Both the position numbers and the translations under genes were made by a program. Below the pieces are notes generated by a model, which was not told where the DNA came from, did no database searches, and saw nothing but the letters and a program-made list of their open reading frames with translations. A stretch of DNA of 64,000 bases from Melieria omissa (lineage: Eukaryota > Arthropoda > Insecta > Diptera > Ulidiidae). Below are positions 31,913 to 41,115 of this stretch, piece after piece; the first letter of the stretch is position 1, and the number at the start of each line of letters is the position of its first letter. The stretch spans positions 40,631,264 to 40,695,263 of the forward strand of contig OZ020269.1 of assembly GCA_963971225.1 (NCBI GenBank), given 5' to 3'.

Positions 31913-32264
31913 GGTCAGCCGCCGTGGAATGGTCAGCCGCCGTGGCTCAGTTGGTTAGTGCGCGGTCCAACGAGTCGCATGCAGAGCGACGCTAGTTCAA
32001 ATTCTGCATGTAGTAACACCTAAAAAAAATAACGGGAAACTCGTTTTCTCTTTCGGCGGCTGTCCTCTCAGCTGGAAATGGCAAACCTCTGAGAGTAAAA
32101 AATTGCCTATGAAAAAGCTCCCAATCTGCCGTTCGGAAACGGCATAAAACTGTAGGTCCCTTCCACCCGCGTACAAAATTCACACGCACAACACGGGTGG
32201 TTGCGGGAAGCTAGGCCTTAGTCTCGCGTAAGCGGGCTGTCGTGCCAATCAATTAATTAATTAT
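31913..32264 (+). repeat. tRNA-derived SINE, copy 2
   Basis: Flanked by a 14-bp TSD, TATGATGAATGGAA (31899-31912 and 32265-32278). The head GGTCAGCCGCCGTGG is present twice in a row (31913 and 31931), separated by AAT. The A-box region is TGGCTCAGTTGG; the B-box region (TAGTTCAAATTCTGC) is diverged. Body blocks CATAAAACTGTAGGTCCCTT and CGGGCTGTCGTGCCA are shared with copy 1. The tail is ATTAATTAATTATTA. It lies inside the mariner transposase. Confidence 0.85.
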
Positions 32265-32497
32265 TATGATGAATGGAAAATTCGTTGGCATACGTGTATT
32301 GCAGCGGGAGGGGATTACTTTGAAGGAGATGAAATGGATTTGCAAGAATAAATAAAGATTTTAAAAATATAACAAAATTCACCTTTCAGTTTGATCACAG
32401 TAGTACATGTCCATATCTATTTCTATTTGGAGTAAAAACTTAAGATGCGTCAAAGGTGTAAATAAATAATATGTGTAATAGGTGTGTAGGTATGTAT

Positions 32498-34187
32498 TAG
32501 GGATCGCAATTTTTTGCCATTTTGCGATCCCGGGATTTTCGGGATTGAAAAGTCAAATCCCGGGATCCCGGGACTTAATCCCGGGATTCAAATAACAAAT
32601 TTTTTAAATAAAACAATTTTACCAAATTGCATAAATACTTGTTTATAATATATTTACCATAAAAATGGACACAGTTTAATCACATTTGGGGTAGTTTTAA
32701 GATTTTTTATCTTGAATTTAATCACAAGGTGGAAAGGGAGGCAGTCGGCAATGACTTCATGACGCGAAACTGAGAGGAGTCACGGTTGCTAATTCGGTCA
32801 AACCAGGCCCCAGAGTCGCAAATTCGGTCAAACCAGGCCCCAGAGTGTATTAGGGTTCGTACAGCAAATTCGCCATACAAAAGTCAGGGCAAGGGCTGCT
32901 GGTGCGTTCGAAGTTTATTTGCAAATGAAATAATTGTTTTTTTTCTCTCTCATTTTGTAGTACGTTTATAGGAAATTGATTGCAAAAAAATGTTGTTGCT
33001 GAAAAACGTCATAAGTACGTTCCAACTAGTTTTAATATGATTTAACTTCAGTTTTTGCTGATTGCCCTCAAAGCCTTAACGTTTGAATTGCTTGTGTTGC
33101 AGCTCTGCGTTTGAAAAGAGTTCAACTTGCCATCACTGTTTCTTGCTGCACTAGAAACGGCAAACTCAATGAGACATGAACTGAATGAAAAAACAACCGA
33201 ATATCTGCTGACTTTACCGTCTGAAATCATTTATTTATGCTTTCTGTTGGTACGGGTAACAATCAAAATGACTTCGACCAGTAAAACAAGGTTTTTCGCA
33301 ACGTTATTTTTACAGCAAATAAGAAAAGTTATCACTTTAAGATGCAAGCAATTGACTGGTAACCGGTGCTGTGCGAATGCTTGGGTAAAAAAAACCCGTA
33401 CACTATCGGACGATTGGAAAAAGCAAAAAATGGTCTGAAAATCATTTCCCCGCTCAGTTTCGCGTCACGTAGTCACTGGCAGTCGGTGTTGAGTCGTCGA
33501 AGTGGTTGGTTGTGCGCGGCGCATCACCAAAATCCAGTTGTCATTTACAATCAGTTGTCAATTACATTCAAAATTGTCAGTTTAAATTTAAATCAAATAA
33601 AAAAACATAGTCATCCTTGACAACATTTTGTTTAACTTAAAAGTTTTTCATTTGACATTTAACTTCAGTTTGATAACATTTTGTTTTATCCAAAAATGAC
33701 ACTTAAACATAACTTATTGCTTTGCATCAAATGTATCATAAAGTACATATATACGCATATTTGATAAAAAAAAATAAAATAGTTAATTTGTTAGTACTTT
33801 TAGTTTTACTTCGATTATTTCGATAAAAAAGTTAAGCGTTGTGATTAACTAAAAACTGAGATCTTAAAAATACTAAGGCATTAAATGTTTTGCCCTCTAA
33901 TCTAGAGCGAAATTTATTGCAAATAAACCCTGCTGAGAGAAAACATCTTTCAGATTCAACACTTGCTGGTTGAATGCTTAGTAAATAATTATAAGCCTTT
34001 TGCAAAAGACGCCCTCTATCCCCTCCCTCCTCCTTCAGATAAGGAATTGGGTTTTTGTGCTTTTAAATTTATTTCATTTGAACTTTGAAGCATCTTTTGC
34101 AATCTCGAAAATCCCGGGATTAAAAGATTTGAATCCCGGGATTTTCGGGACTGGAAAAAGTCCGGGATCCCGGGATTGCGATGCCTA
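32498..34187. mobile_element. hAT transposon, decayed
   Basis: Ends TAGGGATCGCAAT at 32498 and, complementary, TAGGCATCGCAAT ending at 34187, with a perfect 8-bp TSD GTATGTAT (32490-32497; 34188-34195). Both subterminal regions are packed with repeats of ATCCCGGGATTTTCGGG. A transposase tail is recognisable on the minus strand near 33841-34000. Two copies of TTCGGTCAAACCAGGCCCCAG lie in tandem near 32790-32845. Confidence 0.9.
33841..34000 (-). pseudogene. hAT transposase C-terminal dimerisation domain
   Basis: On the minus strand one frame reads YNYLLSIQPASVESERCF, then LSAGFICNKFRSRLEG, TFNALVFLRSQFLVN. This is the C-terminal hAT dimerisation signature (P-S-ESER-FS-AG-I---RSRL------L-FL). 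No upstream catalytic domain can be followed. The rest of the element has only broken frames. Confidence 0.75.
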
Positions 34188-34195
34188 GTATGTAT

Positions 34196-34879
34196 ATAAA
34201 TATTGCTGCGCATTAGCCGAGAGTCCAATTAATTAATGGAAAATTTGATAATAATCAGAAACGTGTTTTTTTTATTCATTTTGAACTCTGAAAATTCTTA
34301 ACAAAATTAAAGAATCAATTTAATTAGTTTCAATATATAAATTGATTCATCCATTGCAACAAAACTTTAAGATATTTGTGTGATAAGTGGGTGCGATAAT
34401 ATTTTACATTTTATCAATATGTACATACATTAAAGTACTTAGGTTAGAAATACGCAGCCATGATAGAATAAACAAGGTAGACTTCGGAGAGCCAGGAAAA
34501 TTGGTGTACGAGAACTGACAGTTGTCGTCAAATGTTTTCATTAATGCTGCAGTTTAAATTTATGAGCAAAAAGAAGATCGCCAGGGTGTCGCAAGTACCA
34601 ACAATTTCATTATTGAAATCGAAAATTTGCAAAAATTTTAAACAAAATAGCAAAAAAACAAAAAAAATCTGCCTGTTTTTATATTTAAATAAAATTGATA
34701 TTAAAAGTAGAACATCGCTCATAACATTTGTTTTATTTGATGAATGAAACCATGTTCTTTATGACACGCAAATTCTGGCTGTCCTTTTAATTGCATACGT
34801 AACCCACGAGTTTTTGAGAAGGCCTTCCGTATTTAGTTCACCTTGTTAATTGTATCATTAGTTCTTCTTTCACTTTCAG
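34196..34879. other. Intergenic region upstream of host coding sequence
   Basis: AT-rich. No gene identified. It ends in a pyrimidine-rich tract and TTTCAG at 34879 that looks like a splice acceptor for the exon-like stretch that follows. Confidence 0.4.
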
Positions 34880-35134
34880 TGTTGCCCCAAACACATCGAC
34901 GACGGCATTGACACGACCCCATCTTTCCAAATATAGAATCAACGTTCTTATGGAGATTATATTGATGACTACACGATTTCCAGCGCCCTAAAATTTGTCA
35001 TTAAGTGCACCTCAAATATGAGTGGTGCTGTTGCCGCCGTTTTCATTGCAATCAAGTAGTCGACTGTTGAAGCAGACGCCAGCTTGGAGTTATTTGGCTA
35101 TATCGTTGCCGTCTTCAATGTGTTTGGGCCATAA
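34880..35134 (+). pseudogene. Exon-like coding relic with two in-frame stops
   Basis: After an acceptor-like TTTCAG, one frame stays protein-like for 84 codons: CCPKHIDDGIDTTPSFQI, stop (34934-34936), NQRSYGDYIDDYTISSALKF, then a stretch ending AVAAVFIAIK, stop (35057-35059), STVEADASLELFGYIVAVFN, stop at 35132. Amino-acid composition and frame constancy suggest a decayed exon of a real protein. I do not recognise the family. Alternatively it could be chance, since the stretch is short. Confidence 0.35.
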
Positions 35135-35223
35135 CGCATAAAATAAATCAAAAGTGTTGGAACCAACTTACTTGTACCAATTAAAATAAAAGCAGGTGAT
35201 TTCTCAAACACAACCCAAAATCT

Positions 35224-35233
35224 TATATTTAAA
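35224..35233 (+). promoter_or_regulatory. TATA-like box of the chemosensory gene
   Basis: TATATTTAAA lies about 75 bp upstream of the ATG at 35300, which would place the transcription start near 35255 and leave a short leader. This also argues against the in-frame upstream ATG at 35249 as the real start. Confidence 0.45.
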
Positions 35234-35299
35234 ACTTAATTTTTCGACATGCCAAACAACATCTTTTGTTTACTATGCCAAATTCTTTTCAGCATTAAA

Positions 35300-35732
35300 A
35301 TGAGGGTTTTATTAGCGACGTTCGTGATAGCGATTGCCGTGAATTGCATTGCCTCAGAAAAGCATTACACAAATAAATTCGATAATGTTGACGTAGACGG
35401 AGTTTTAACCAATAATCGGATTTTGTCAAATTACATTAAATGTCTTATGGACAAAGGCCCTTGCACACCAGAAGGTCGAGAATTGAAAAGTAAAATTGTT
35501 ATATTCAATTTATGAATTGTGCTCTTTTACAATAATTTCTTTCACTTACATTTCAGAACTTTTACCTGATGCGCTCCAAACCGATTGCTCAAAATGTACT
35601 GACACTCAAAAGCGAAACTCTCAAAAAGTAATAAATTTCTTGCGAGTAAATCGGCCGGGCGAGTGGAAATTGCTTTTAGATAAATATGATTCGAAGGGAG
35701 TGTACAGAGCAAAATTTGAAAAACAGGGCTAA
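35300..35732 (+). CDS. Chemosensory protein (OS-D / ejaculatory bulb protein III family)
   Basis: Two exons, 35300-35489 and 35557-35732, encode 121 residues. The protein is a small secreted ligand carrier of the insect CSP family, found in chemosensory organs and also in other tissues; the individual ligand is unknown. Residues 1-19 (MRVLLATFVIAIAVNCIAS) are a signal peptide. The mature part shows YTNKFDNVDVDGVL near its start and the four-cysteine signature C-x6-C-x18-C-x2-C (CLMDKGPC ... CSKC), then VINFLRVNRPGEW and KYDSKGVY, all conserved in the family. Length is normal. The intron splits a Lys codon after its first base in RELK-K-LLPDAL, the position typical for CSP genes. The upstream in-frame ATG at 35249 would spoil the signal peptide. 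This is the only intact-looking host gene in the window. Confidence 0.93.
35490..35556 (+). other. Intron of the chemosensory gene
   Basis: 67 bp, begins GTAAAATTG and ends in TTACATTTCAG. Phase 1 and short, as usual in flies. Removing it restores the conserved LKKLLPDAL reading frame. Confidence 0.9.
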
Positions 35733-35766
35733 TAGCATCTCACCGCAAATTCACATTTCCATTTAT

Positions 35767-35772
35767 AATAAA
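35767..35772 (+). terminator. Polyadenylation signal
   Basis: AATAAA 35 bp after the stop codon of the chemosensory gene. A second A-rich AAATAAAAAG lies near 35795. Confidence 0.6.
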
Positions 35773-35906
35773 CATTGTTACTAAAAGTTATACAAATAAA
35801 AAGTAAATTTTTTATATATTTGTATGTAAATTTATGTATGTTTCAACACTAGGATGAGCGACTACTTTATAGGCGCTAAGTGGAGCAACTGGGCCTCGCG
35901 AGGCCC

Positions 35907-36322
35907 ATAACACTACTCGACAACAAATGGGTTCATCGCGTGCTCCTAAAAACAAAAGTATTTTTTAGACTAATGTTCGGCTGCTGAACACGAAACTGAA
36001 AATCAAAAAATTTTCTTAAGAAGCTTTTTCGAAAAATCTTCGAAAAACACGTTTTTCCCCTGATTTTGACAATCTATATATCGTTGGAGAGGTTAGTTAA
36101 TTACCTTCTAAACGACAGGCCACAAGTGTTAGTCGGATGGTTGGTTTACGAGATATGTGCTCATAACTGAAATAAGAGGGGAAAAAGGTGTTTTTCGAAG
36201 ATTTTTCGAAAACGCTTCTTAAGAAAATTTTTTGATTTTCAGTTTCGTGTTCAGCAGCCGAAAATTAGTCTAAAAAATACTTTTGTTTTTAGGAGCATTT
36301 TTCGTGTAGAGTAGTGTAAGCG
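35907..36322. repeat. Palindromic (foldback) element
   Basis: Left arm 35909-36060 and right arm 36180-36320 are inverted copies: ACACTACTC, GCTCCTAAAAACAAAAG, TTCGGCTGCTGAACACGAAA, AAAATTTTCTTAAGAAGC. The loop carries AAGTGTTAGTCGGATGGTT, also seen near 21450. The right arm shares TTTTTCGAAAACGCTTCTTA and its context with 23490-23520, so this belongs to the same repeat family as the palindrome at 21476-23464. Confidence 0.8.
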
Positions 36323-36475
36323 ATCATCAGCTGTTCCTACGACTTTCGCCCAGTTAGGTGTAGCATAGACAGCTGATATTGGGCACACGTACTCTATGAT
36401 AGTATAGAATGGGTCGATGTAATTATTAGGGGGATTTCTTACGAGAGTGTGGGGTTGAGGTGCCTTAAAAACTAA

Positions 36476-37029
36476 TACTACGTTTACATTGAGCCCAAAT
36501 GCGTGATTTGGGCAAAAATTCTCAAATGCGAAGCCAAATCACGCATTTCCCCATACAAATTCAAATCGACGAAATGACTCATTTCAACAAAACGACGAAG
36601 CAAATGCGATAAAACATGACCAATTTTATCGAACGCATCACAAAATGAAAGCTCTTTCAAAAGCTTCAGAAGCTTTTGTTCTTTTTGACAGTTAAAAATC
36701 AAAACAAACGAAAATGATCAAAATGGAAATTTTGAATGGAAATTTTCGTCTGCTTCAAATATGTAGAATATGCTTAGCATGTAAGGTATGTAATATATTT
36801 GTATTCAAATATGGCAGTGCGTGGAACATACAGGCAGCAAAAAAACAACAAATTCTTTAGTCAGTAGCCAGAGAAGCGCTGATCTATGTGCTGCGGCAAG
36901 AGGACATGAGCATTGAGCATTTGACATTAGCTGCCAAACAAAATGCAAATGCAATGCGAATGAGGCAATGTAAACACTTTGAAATGACTCATCTCAAACT
37001 ACGCATTTGGGCTCAATGTAAACGTAGTA
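36476..37029. mobile_element. PIF/Harbinger-type MITE
   Basis: Ends TACTACGTTTACATTGAGCC at 36476 and GGCTCAATGTAAACGTAGTA ending at 37029, flanked by TAA (36473-36475; 37030-37032). A 3-bp TWA duplication is the PIF/Harbinger signature. 554 bp, no gene. Confidence 0.75.
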
Positions 37030-37337
37030 TAAAACTGCTATTTGTATATGGCACAATATTTTATTAATTTATTTATTGATTAAATTTAAATCAAGCAAAA
37101 AAGAGACAGTTTATTCTGCAGCTCAAACATATTTTATTTACTAAGCCGTGTTCAAGGCACATGAGTTTTTTCATGTTTCACAGGACAAGTATGTTTTGCG
37201 CCGTTTTTCGTCATGTTGAAGATCACACCATGCACAGTCCTTTCGTTCTTTCTTTGCTGGTCGTGCGGATGTGCTTGGTGCTGTATAATGACAGTGTGTC
37301 TGTTATTATAAAGAAAGAATTCACAATGCAAAATAAT

Positions 37338-37784
37338 TTATTTTTTATAATTACTTACAAAAACATCAAATTTCGCCATAGCTTCACTGATATTAGGCCA
37401 GCGACTAACGTGACTTTTCATTGCCATATGAGGAGTGACCAACTGGGAAATTAAAAGCTTTAGGTATTCACGGCGTTTATTGGGGTTAATTGATCGATTG
37501 ATTGATACAAACTCAATAACGCGATCAATGCGAAACATTTCGAATAGCATAATTGTACACCTGACCAAAAGCTTATAAGAAGCGAAATTTCTTACGGTAA
37601 ATAACAGCTTGACATATAGTATACACAATGTGGCACACAGGATTTCACACAACCCTTTTGAGGTTAACATTATTCGAAGGAACATTTTCCAGCCGCATTT
37701 TTTGAAACAAACAGATATAATTAAGGGCTTTGTAACCCCCCTTGCGTACGCCACTGCCCACATACATTGTAATAAAGTTACCAA
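37338..37784 (-). CDS. Unidentified ORF inside the inverted-repeat element
   Basis: A 148-codon frame. The middle and C-terminal part (INPNKRREYLKLLISQL, TPHMAMKSHVSRWPN) look protein-like, with a short hydrophobic stretch before them. I do not recognise the family; a decayed piggyBac-type transposase end is possible but not shown. It lies between the inverted ends of the element at 35870-37901 and is probably a fragment of a transposase gene. Confidence 0.3.
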   Translation of the reverse strand: MVTLLQCMWAVAYARGVTKPLIISVCFKKCGWKMFLRIMLTSKGLCEILCATLCILYVKLLFTVRNFASYKLLVRCTIMLFEMFRIDRVIEFVSINRSINPNKRREYLKLLISQLVTPHMAMKSHVSRWPNISEAMAKFDVFVSNYKK

Positions 37785-37901
37785 ACATGGTGACTCGTGT
37801 TTGAATAATTTTTGTTTAACGGCTTACGTACTTTTTAGGTACATTTGTCATATATTTACCAATGGGCCTCGCCAGGCCCAGTTGCTCCACTTAGCGCCTA
37901 C

Positions 37902-38354
37902 ATACCTAAAGTGGCCATGTTTGTTCTACAAAATCGATGCAAATAAAATTTTGTTGGCTTCGTTTCGTTTAGAAAACATTAGCGGTAGTTGGCATGAAAT
38001 ATTTCGGCGATCAGAGCTATGAAAAAAATTTGGCGACTACTCAAAGTCAAAATGGGCCTGGAAATAAATACATACATTCTTGGTCTTTTGTGTTGCCTGC
38101 CTTTGACTGTATGCTTGCAGTAAATTTTTGAAGTCATTGATATCGGTTTTCGACTACTGCCAGTGATAACGGGATTGGAAAGTGGCAGGGGACGCGATTT
38201 TTTTACCATTTTTTGCATTTCACATACACAATCTGTGTCAGGTGTCATGGCGTTGTCTACTGGATTTTTGATTGGCTGTTAAGGTTCAACAGTGTAGTCG
38301 CGTTAAAGTTAGAACAAAGGTAGTTTGTCTTTCGTATTATTTTAGAAACGGGCG
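37902..38354. other. Intergenic spacer
   Basis: No convincing gene or terminal repeat; moderately AT-rich. Confidence 0.35.
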
Positions 38355-38580
38355 TATTCAAACGATGCATGTTATCATTTTCATAATTATCAATCATTTC
38401 AATAGAAAATGCATACATTTTCTCGATGCATGTTATTATTTTCATAAATGTCAATTATTTCAATAAAAATTCATACATTTTCTAAACTTTGTTATGTTAT
38501 TATTTTTCATAATTGTAAATTATTTCAATAAAAAATGCATACATCTTATAAACGTTGTTATGTTTTTATGTTATTTGTTA
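38355..38580. repeat. Tandem repeat, about 70-75 bp, three units
   Basis: The phrase ATGTTAT(T/C)ATTTTTCATAA, followed by TCAATTATTTCAATA and ATGCATACATTTTCT, recurs three times with small changes. Confidence 0.7.
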
Positions 38581-38769
38581 TGCTATTATGTGCACCCAAT
38601 GCTGCACAATTGGCAGCCATGCAGGGTCAACCCGTGTTGCTGTAGAAAGCAACTCCTTCTTGTAAGCTAGAGAAGAGCTGAATGGCATGCGAACTGAAAA
38701 TTGAATTGGCAATTGGGCGACCAAAATCAAATTGCTTATGAAAGAATTGAGCGCATAATTTTAGCATAT

Positions 38770-39258
38770 TGTAACGATAAGACAGTCTGTCGCTGTGCAA
38801 AGCAACCCCGTCGCTACGCGCCGTGGTATAGTCCAACCTGGCGATGATGCGGGAAACTTTTAGTCCAACCTGGCGATGATGCGGGAAACTTTTAGTCCAA
38901 CCTGGCAATGATGGCCGCGATAATAAGGGAAACTTATAGTCCAACCTGGCAATGATGGCTCGCGATCATAATGGAAACCTGTAGTCCACTCTGGAATATG
39001 CGAGAACGATCTGCGCGATAACCGGACAGGTATAAAAGGCAGCCGGGTACGGCGCAGCGAGTCAGTCTTGGTTTAGACAAGTGAAGGTGCCACGCGGAGT
39101 AAATAATTAAGTGTACAGACAGTAAAGTGTAAAATTTGTGAAATAAAGTGAACGTTGGTTTTTATTGACTGCGTTTGAGAAACTAAGTGTGTTTTGTTTA
39201 TTTCAAATTACGCAATCCAGAGATACGTACTAGCCCACTAGAACCAGTATTCGTAACA
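38770..39258 (+). repeat. Solo LTR of the gypsy family
   Basis: Begins TGTAACGATAAGACAGTCTG and ends ATTCGTAACA, with a 4-bp TSD ATAT (38766-38769; 39259-39262). It contains TATAAAAGGCAGCCG and AATAAAGTGA. 489 bp; no internal sequence follows, so the body was lost by recombination between LTRs. Same family as the LTRs at 43222, 48831 and 57310. Confidence 0.92.
38825..38995 (+). repeat. U3 direct repeats in the solo LTR
   Basis: Five units beginning TAGTCCAACCTGGC(G/A)ATGAT, 33-48 bp each, in the promoter-upstream (U3) part of the LTR. The LTRs at 43222, 48831 and 57310 have two to four related units, so unit number varies between copies. These may be enhancer or silencer binding sites. Confidence 0.75.
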
Positions 39259-39262
39259 ATAT

Positions 39263-39876
39263 TCTAATTCCATTACAATCGACTTATCTGTATATTATTC
39301 GTGTAAGGAGCTTGAAATTCTTTTTGGCACACGTAGTACTTGAAAAATACAACAAATAATCCTCGACGCGTTATGAATGAAAATCCCTTTGTCGATTTTT
39401 TCTGGTTCTGACATGTACTTTGGTATTGATCTTACTTCCAAACATCGCCAGCTTTGTTTTATACTTTTCATTACACTTTACACGATTTTGGATAAGTACA
39501 AACGTGGGTTGGATACGGAGACAAATTAGCAATTACGGAGAGCAAATTAAGTATCTTTGTATAATCAATTTTTACCGATTCGAACTGGGAAGCTCTTCAA
39601 AATGCGCCACTGTGAGATGTCTACAATAAAATATAAACAGTAATTGGTATTCATCAGCATTTTTCAAACCACTCTACTCAGAAGCACATTGCACCTCCAT
39701 CTTCACCTGTGAATTAATTTTTTGTTTTCCAAAGAGCGCATGCCATTGTATATCTGCATAGCGAACTCACAACGCGTCGGTATGGGGAGGAAGCTCATGC
39801 GCAACCCGCATCTTTAATACACTCCAGCAGCAAACGCAAATAAGCTAACTCGGTATCTGATACTTATAGTATCAAA
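39263..39876. other. Intergenic spacer
   Basis: No gene recognised in this 600-bp stretch. Confidence 0.35.
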
Positions 39877-39993
39877 CTCTACATCCCAAATCTTGGTGGT
39901 CATATCACCAGAGCCGAATATCAGCTTCGACGTAGTTCAGTCGACGTCCAAACAACAGGCGGAACCCTGGTGACCGTCATAGGTGCCCAGCCG
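39877..39993 (-). pseudogene. eIF3i (WD40) pseudogene fragment
   Basis: On the minus strand one frame reads RLGTYDGHQGSACCLDVD, stop, TTSKLIFGSGDMTTKIWDVE. These are the end of one WD40 blade and the start of the next. The wording is close to fly translation initiation factor 3 subunit I, where the segment runs through GTYDGHQGAVWCLDVDW and GAGDMTTKIWDVE (from memory of the family). There is a stop where Trp is expected, and no further blades can be followed. With no intron visible in such a short piece, a retrocopy is likely but not proven. Confidence 0.6.
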
Positions 39994-40112
39994 GAGCCCA
40001 GTAGAAATTTCGTGCTTCCAAGCACTTCCGGACCCAATTTCGCTGGCGTGGCATTGCTGGATGCACTTGCTTGATGCGTTTTTATGATTTTTATCTGGAA
40101 AGAATGAACGTA

Positions 40113-40669
40113 CACTATGATCAATAAGTACCGGGCCTGTGTATTTTTTTAGGTCGGTAGGACCTTAACTGACATCTGTGTCAAATTTTGAGCGGGATTG
40201 CATCATTAGTTTTTGTTTGGCAGCTGTTAGCATCAGTCAACTTTTTGTACTTCGTCGCATTTTACAATGGATAATTTTGTTTGTTTTTGCACCACGATAA
40301 TGCGCCGTCTCACAAAGCACACATTATTCGCGATTATTTGAACAAACACAGTGTGAATATCATCGATCAGGCTCCCTATTCTCCAGATATGGCACCATTT
40401 AACTTTCTCCTGTTCTCCCGTCTCAAGTTACCGCTTCGTAGAATAGAAAGAGATTTGAGTCCATAGAGGTCATAAAAGAAAATGCGACGCGAGAGCTGAA
40501 TGCCATACCTGCTTCGGCTTACCAGAAGTGCATGGACGATTGGATTAAGCGTTGGCATATGTGTATTGCTTCAGATGGGGCTTATTTTGAAGGGGATAAA
40601 ACAAATTTACCAGAAGAATAAAAAAATTTTGTTTTTTTGACCCAGTCCCGGTAGTTATTGATCATAGTG
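40113..40669 (+). mobile_element. Deleted mariner element
   Basis: Inverted ends CACTATGATCAATAA(G/C)TACCGGG with TA on both sides (40111-40112; 40670-40671). 557 bp. It keeps the C-terminal part of a mariner transposase: FLHHDNAPSHKAHIIRDYLN (second Asp) and APYSPDMAPFNFLLFSRLK, where the third catalytic Asp (normally PCDFFLF) is Asn. The N-terminal two thirds are deleted. Confidence 0.85.
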
Positions 40670-40671
40670 TA

Positions 40672-41107
40672 TGTTAATAAAATGCAAATGTTCTAATGTT
40701 CAACTTCTCTTTGATTGCTTCCCACGCTGTTTGTTTACAAATTAAACACCAAATCTTCGGAGTTCAGAGATGCTTTTGGTGTAAAATGCATGGTTCTAGA
40801 CACAGGGGTGATTTTTTACAATGAGTCAATGAAAACTTAAATAATGACATGTTAGAGACATATTCAAACAATTTTATTACATTTGTAAGCAATAATAGAA
40901 TTTTATATTCATTTTTCAATAAACGTATCACAGAATTCTGTGCAAAAATTAATTAATGTTCTATGCGATTAAAAATGAACCACAACGATAACCCTCACAC
41001 ATGAAAATTGACCAGCACAACAACCCTCCATTCTGAAATTTACCAACACAACAACCTTCCATTTTCAGCTTGTATGGGGTCAGCTGTATCAGCTGTGGGG
41101 ACTGAGT
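40672..41107. other. Intergenic spacer
   Basis: AT-rich, no gene. Near 41081 begins a 20-bp tandem unit ATCAGCTGTGGGGACTGAGT, into which the next element inserted. Confidence 0.4.
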
Positions 41108-41115
41108 ATTAGCTG

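Larger units (their letters stand above)
25605..32351 (+). pseudogene. mariner transposase, decayed and interrupted three times
   Basis: The ATG at 25605 opens MSEFIEQRSCIKFCLRNE, followed by AETLRMLQKAFGDQ, SSKSVYKWYNEFKAGRE and RRLTIRDIADSLGISFGSVQ (helix-turn-helix DNA binding). Catalytic blocks: RIITGDETWVYG (first Asp) with a TGA just after it at 26091-26093, VVHYEFLPPGQTVNKEYY after the foldback insertion, FLHHDNAPSHTA (second Asp) just before the RTE LINE, and APYSPDLAPCDFWLFSKLK (third Asp) after it. The C-terminus ends around CIAAGGDYFEGDEMDLQE after the SINE. The DD34D spacing is kept across the LINE. Confidence 0.85.
25411..32403 (+). mobile_element. mariner element with nested insertions
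   Basis: Inverted ends CTACTGTGATCAAACTGAAAG at 25411 and its complement ending at 32403 are flanked by TA (25409-25410; 32404-32405). The mariner's own sequence is 25411-26183, 28554-28738, 31708-31912 and 32279-32403, about 1.29 kb in total, the normal mariner length. The gaps are a foldback element, an RTE LINE and a SINE; the LINE and the SINE have clear TSDs. Confidence 0.9.
35870..37901. mobile_element. Inverted-repeat-bounded element containing two smaller elements
   Basis: TAGGCGCTAAGTGGAGCAAC at 35870 recurs inverted as GTTGCTCCACTTAGCGCCTA ending at 37900. The next block, GGGCCTCGCGAGGCCC (35891-35906), is itself a perfect 16-bp palindrome. The interior carries a foldback (35907-36322), a Harbinger-type MITE (36476-37029) and an unidentified minus ORF. 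I could not match a TSD, so the superfamily is open. Confidence 0.6.

Noticed and set aside
38627..38944. A 105-codon minus-strand protein
   Set aside because: Most of it is a translation of the U3 direct repeats of the solo LTR.
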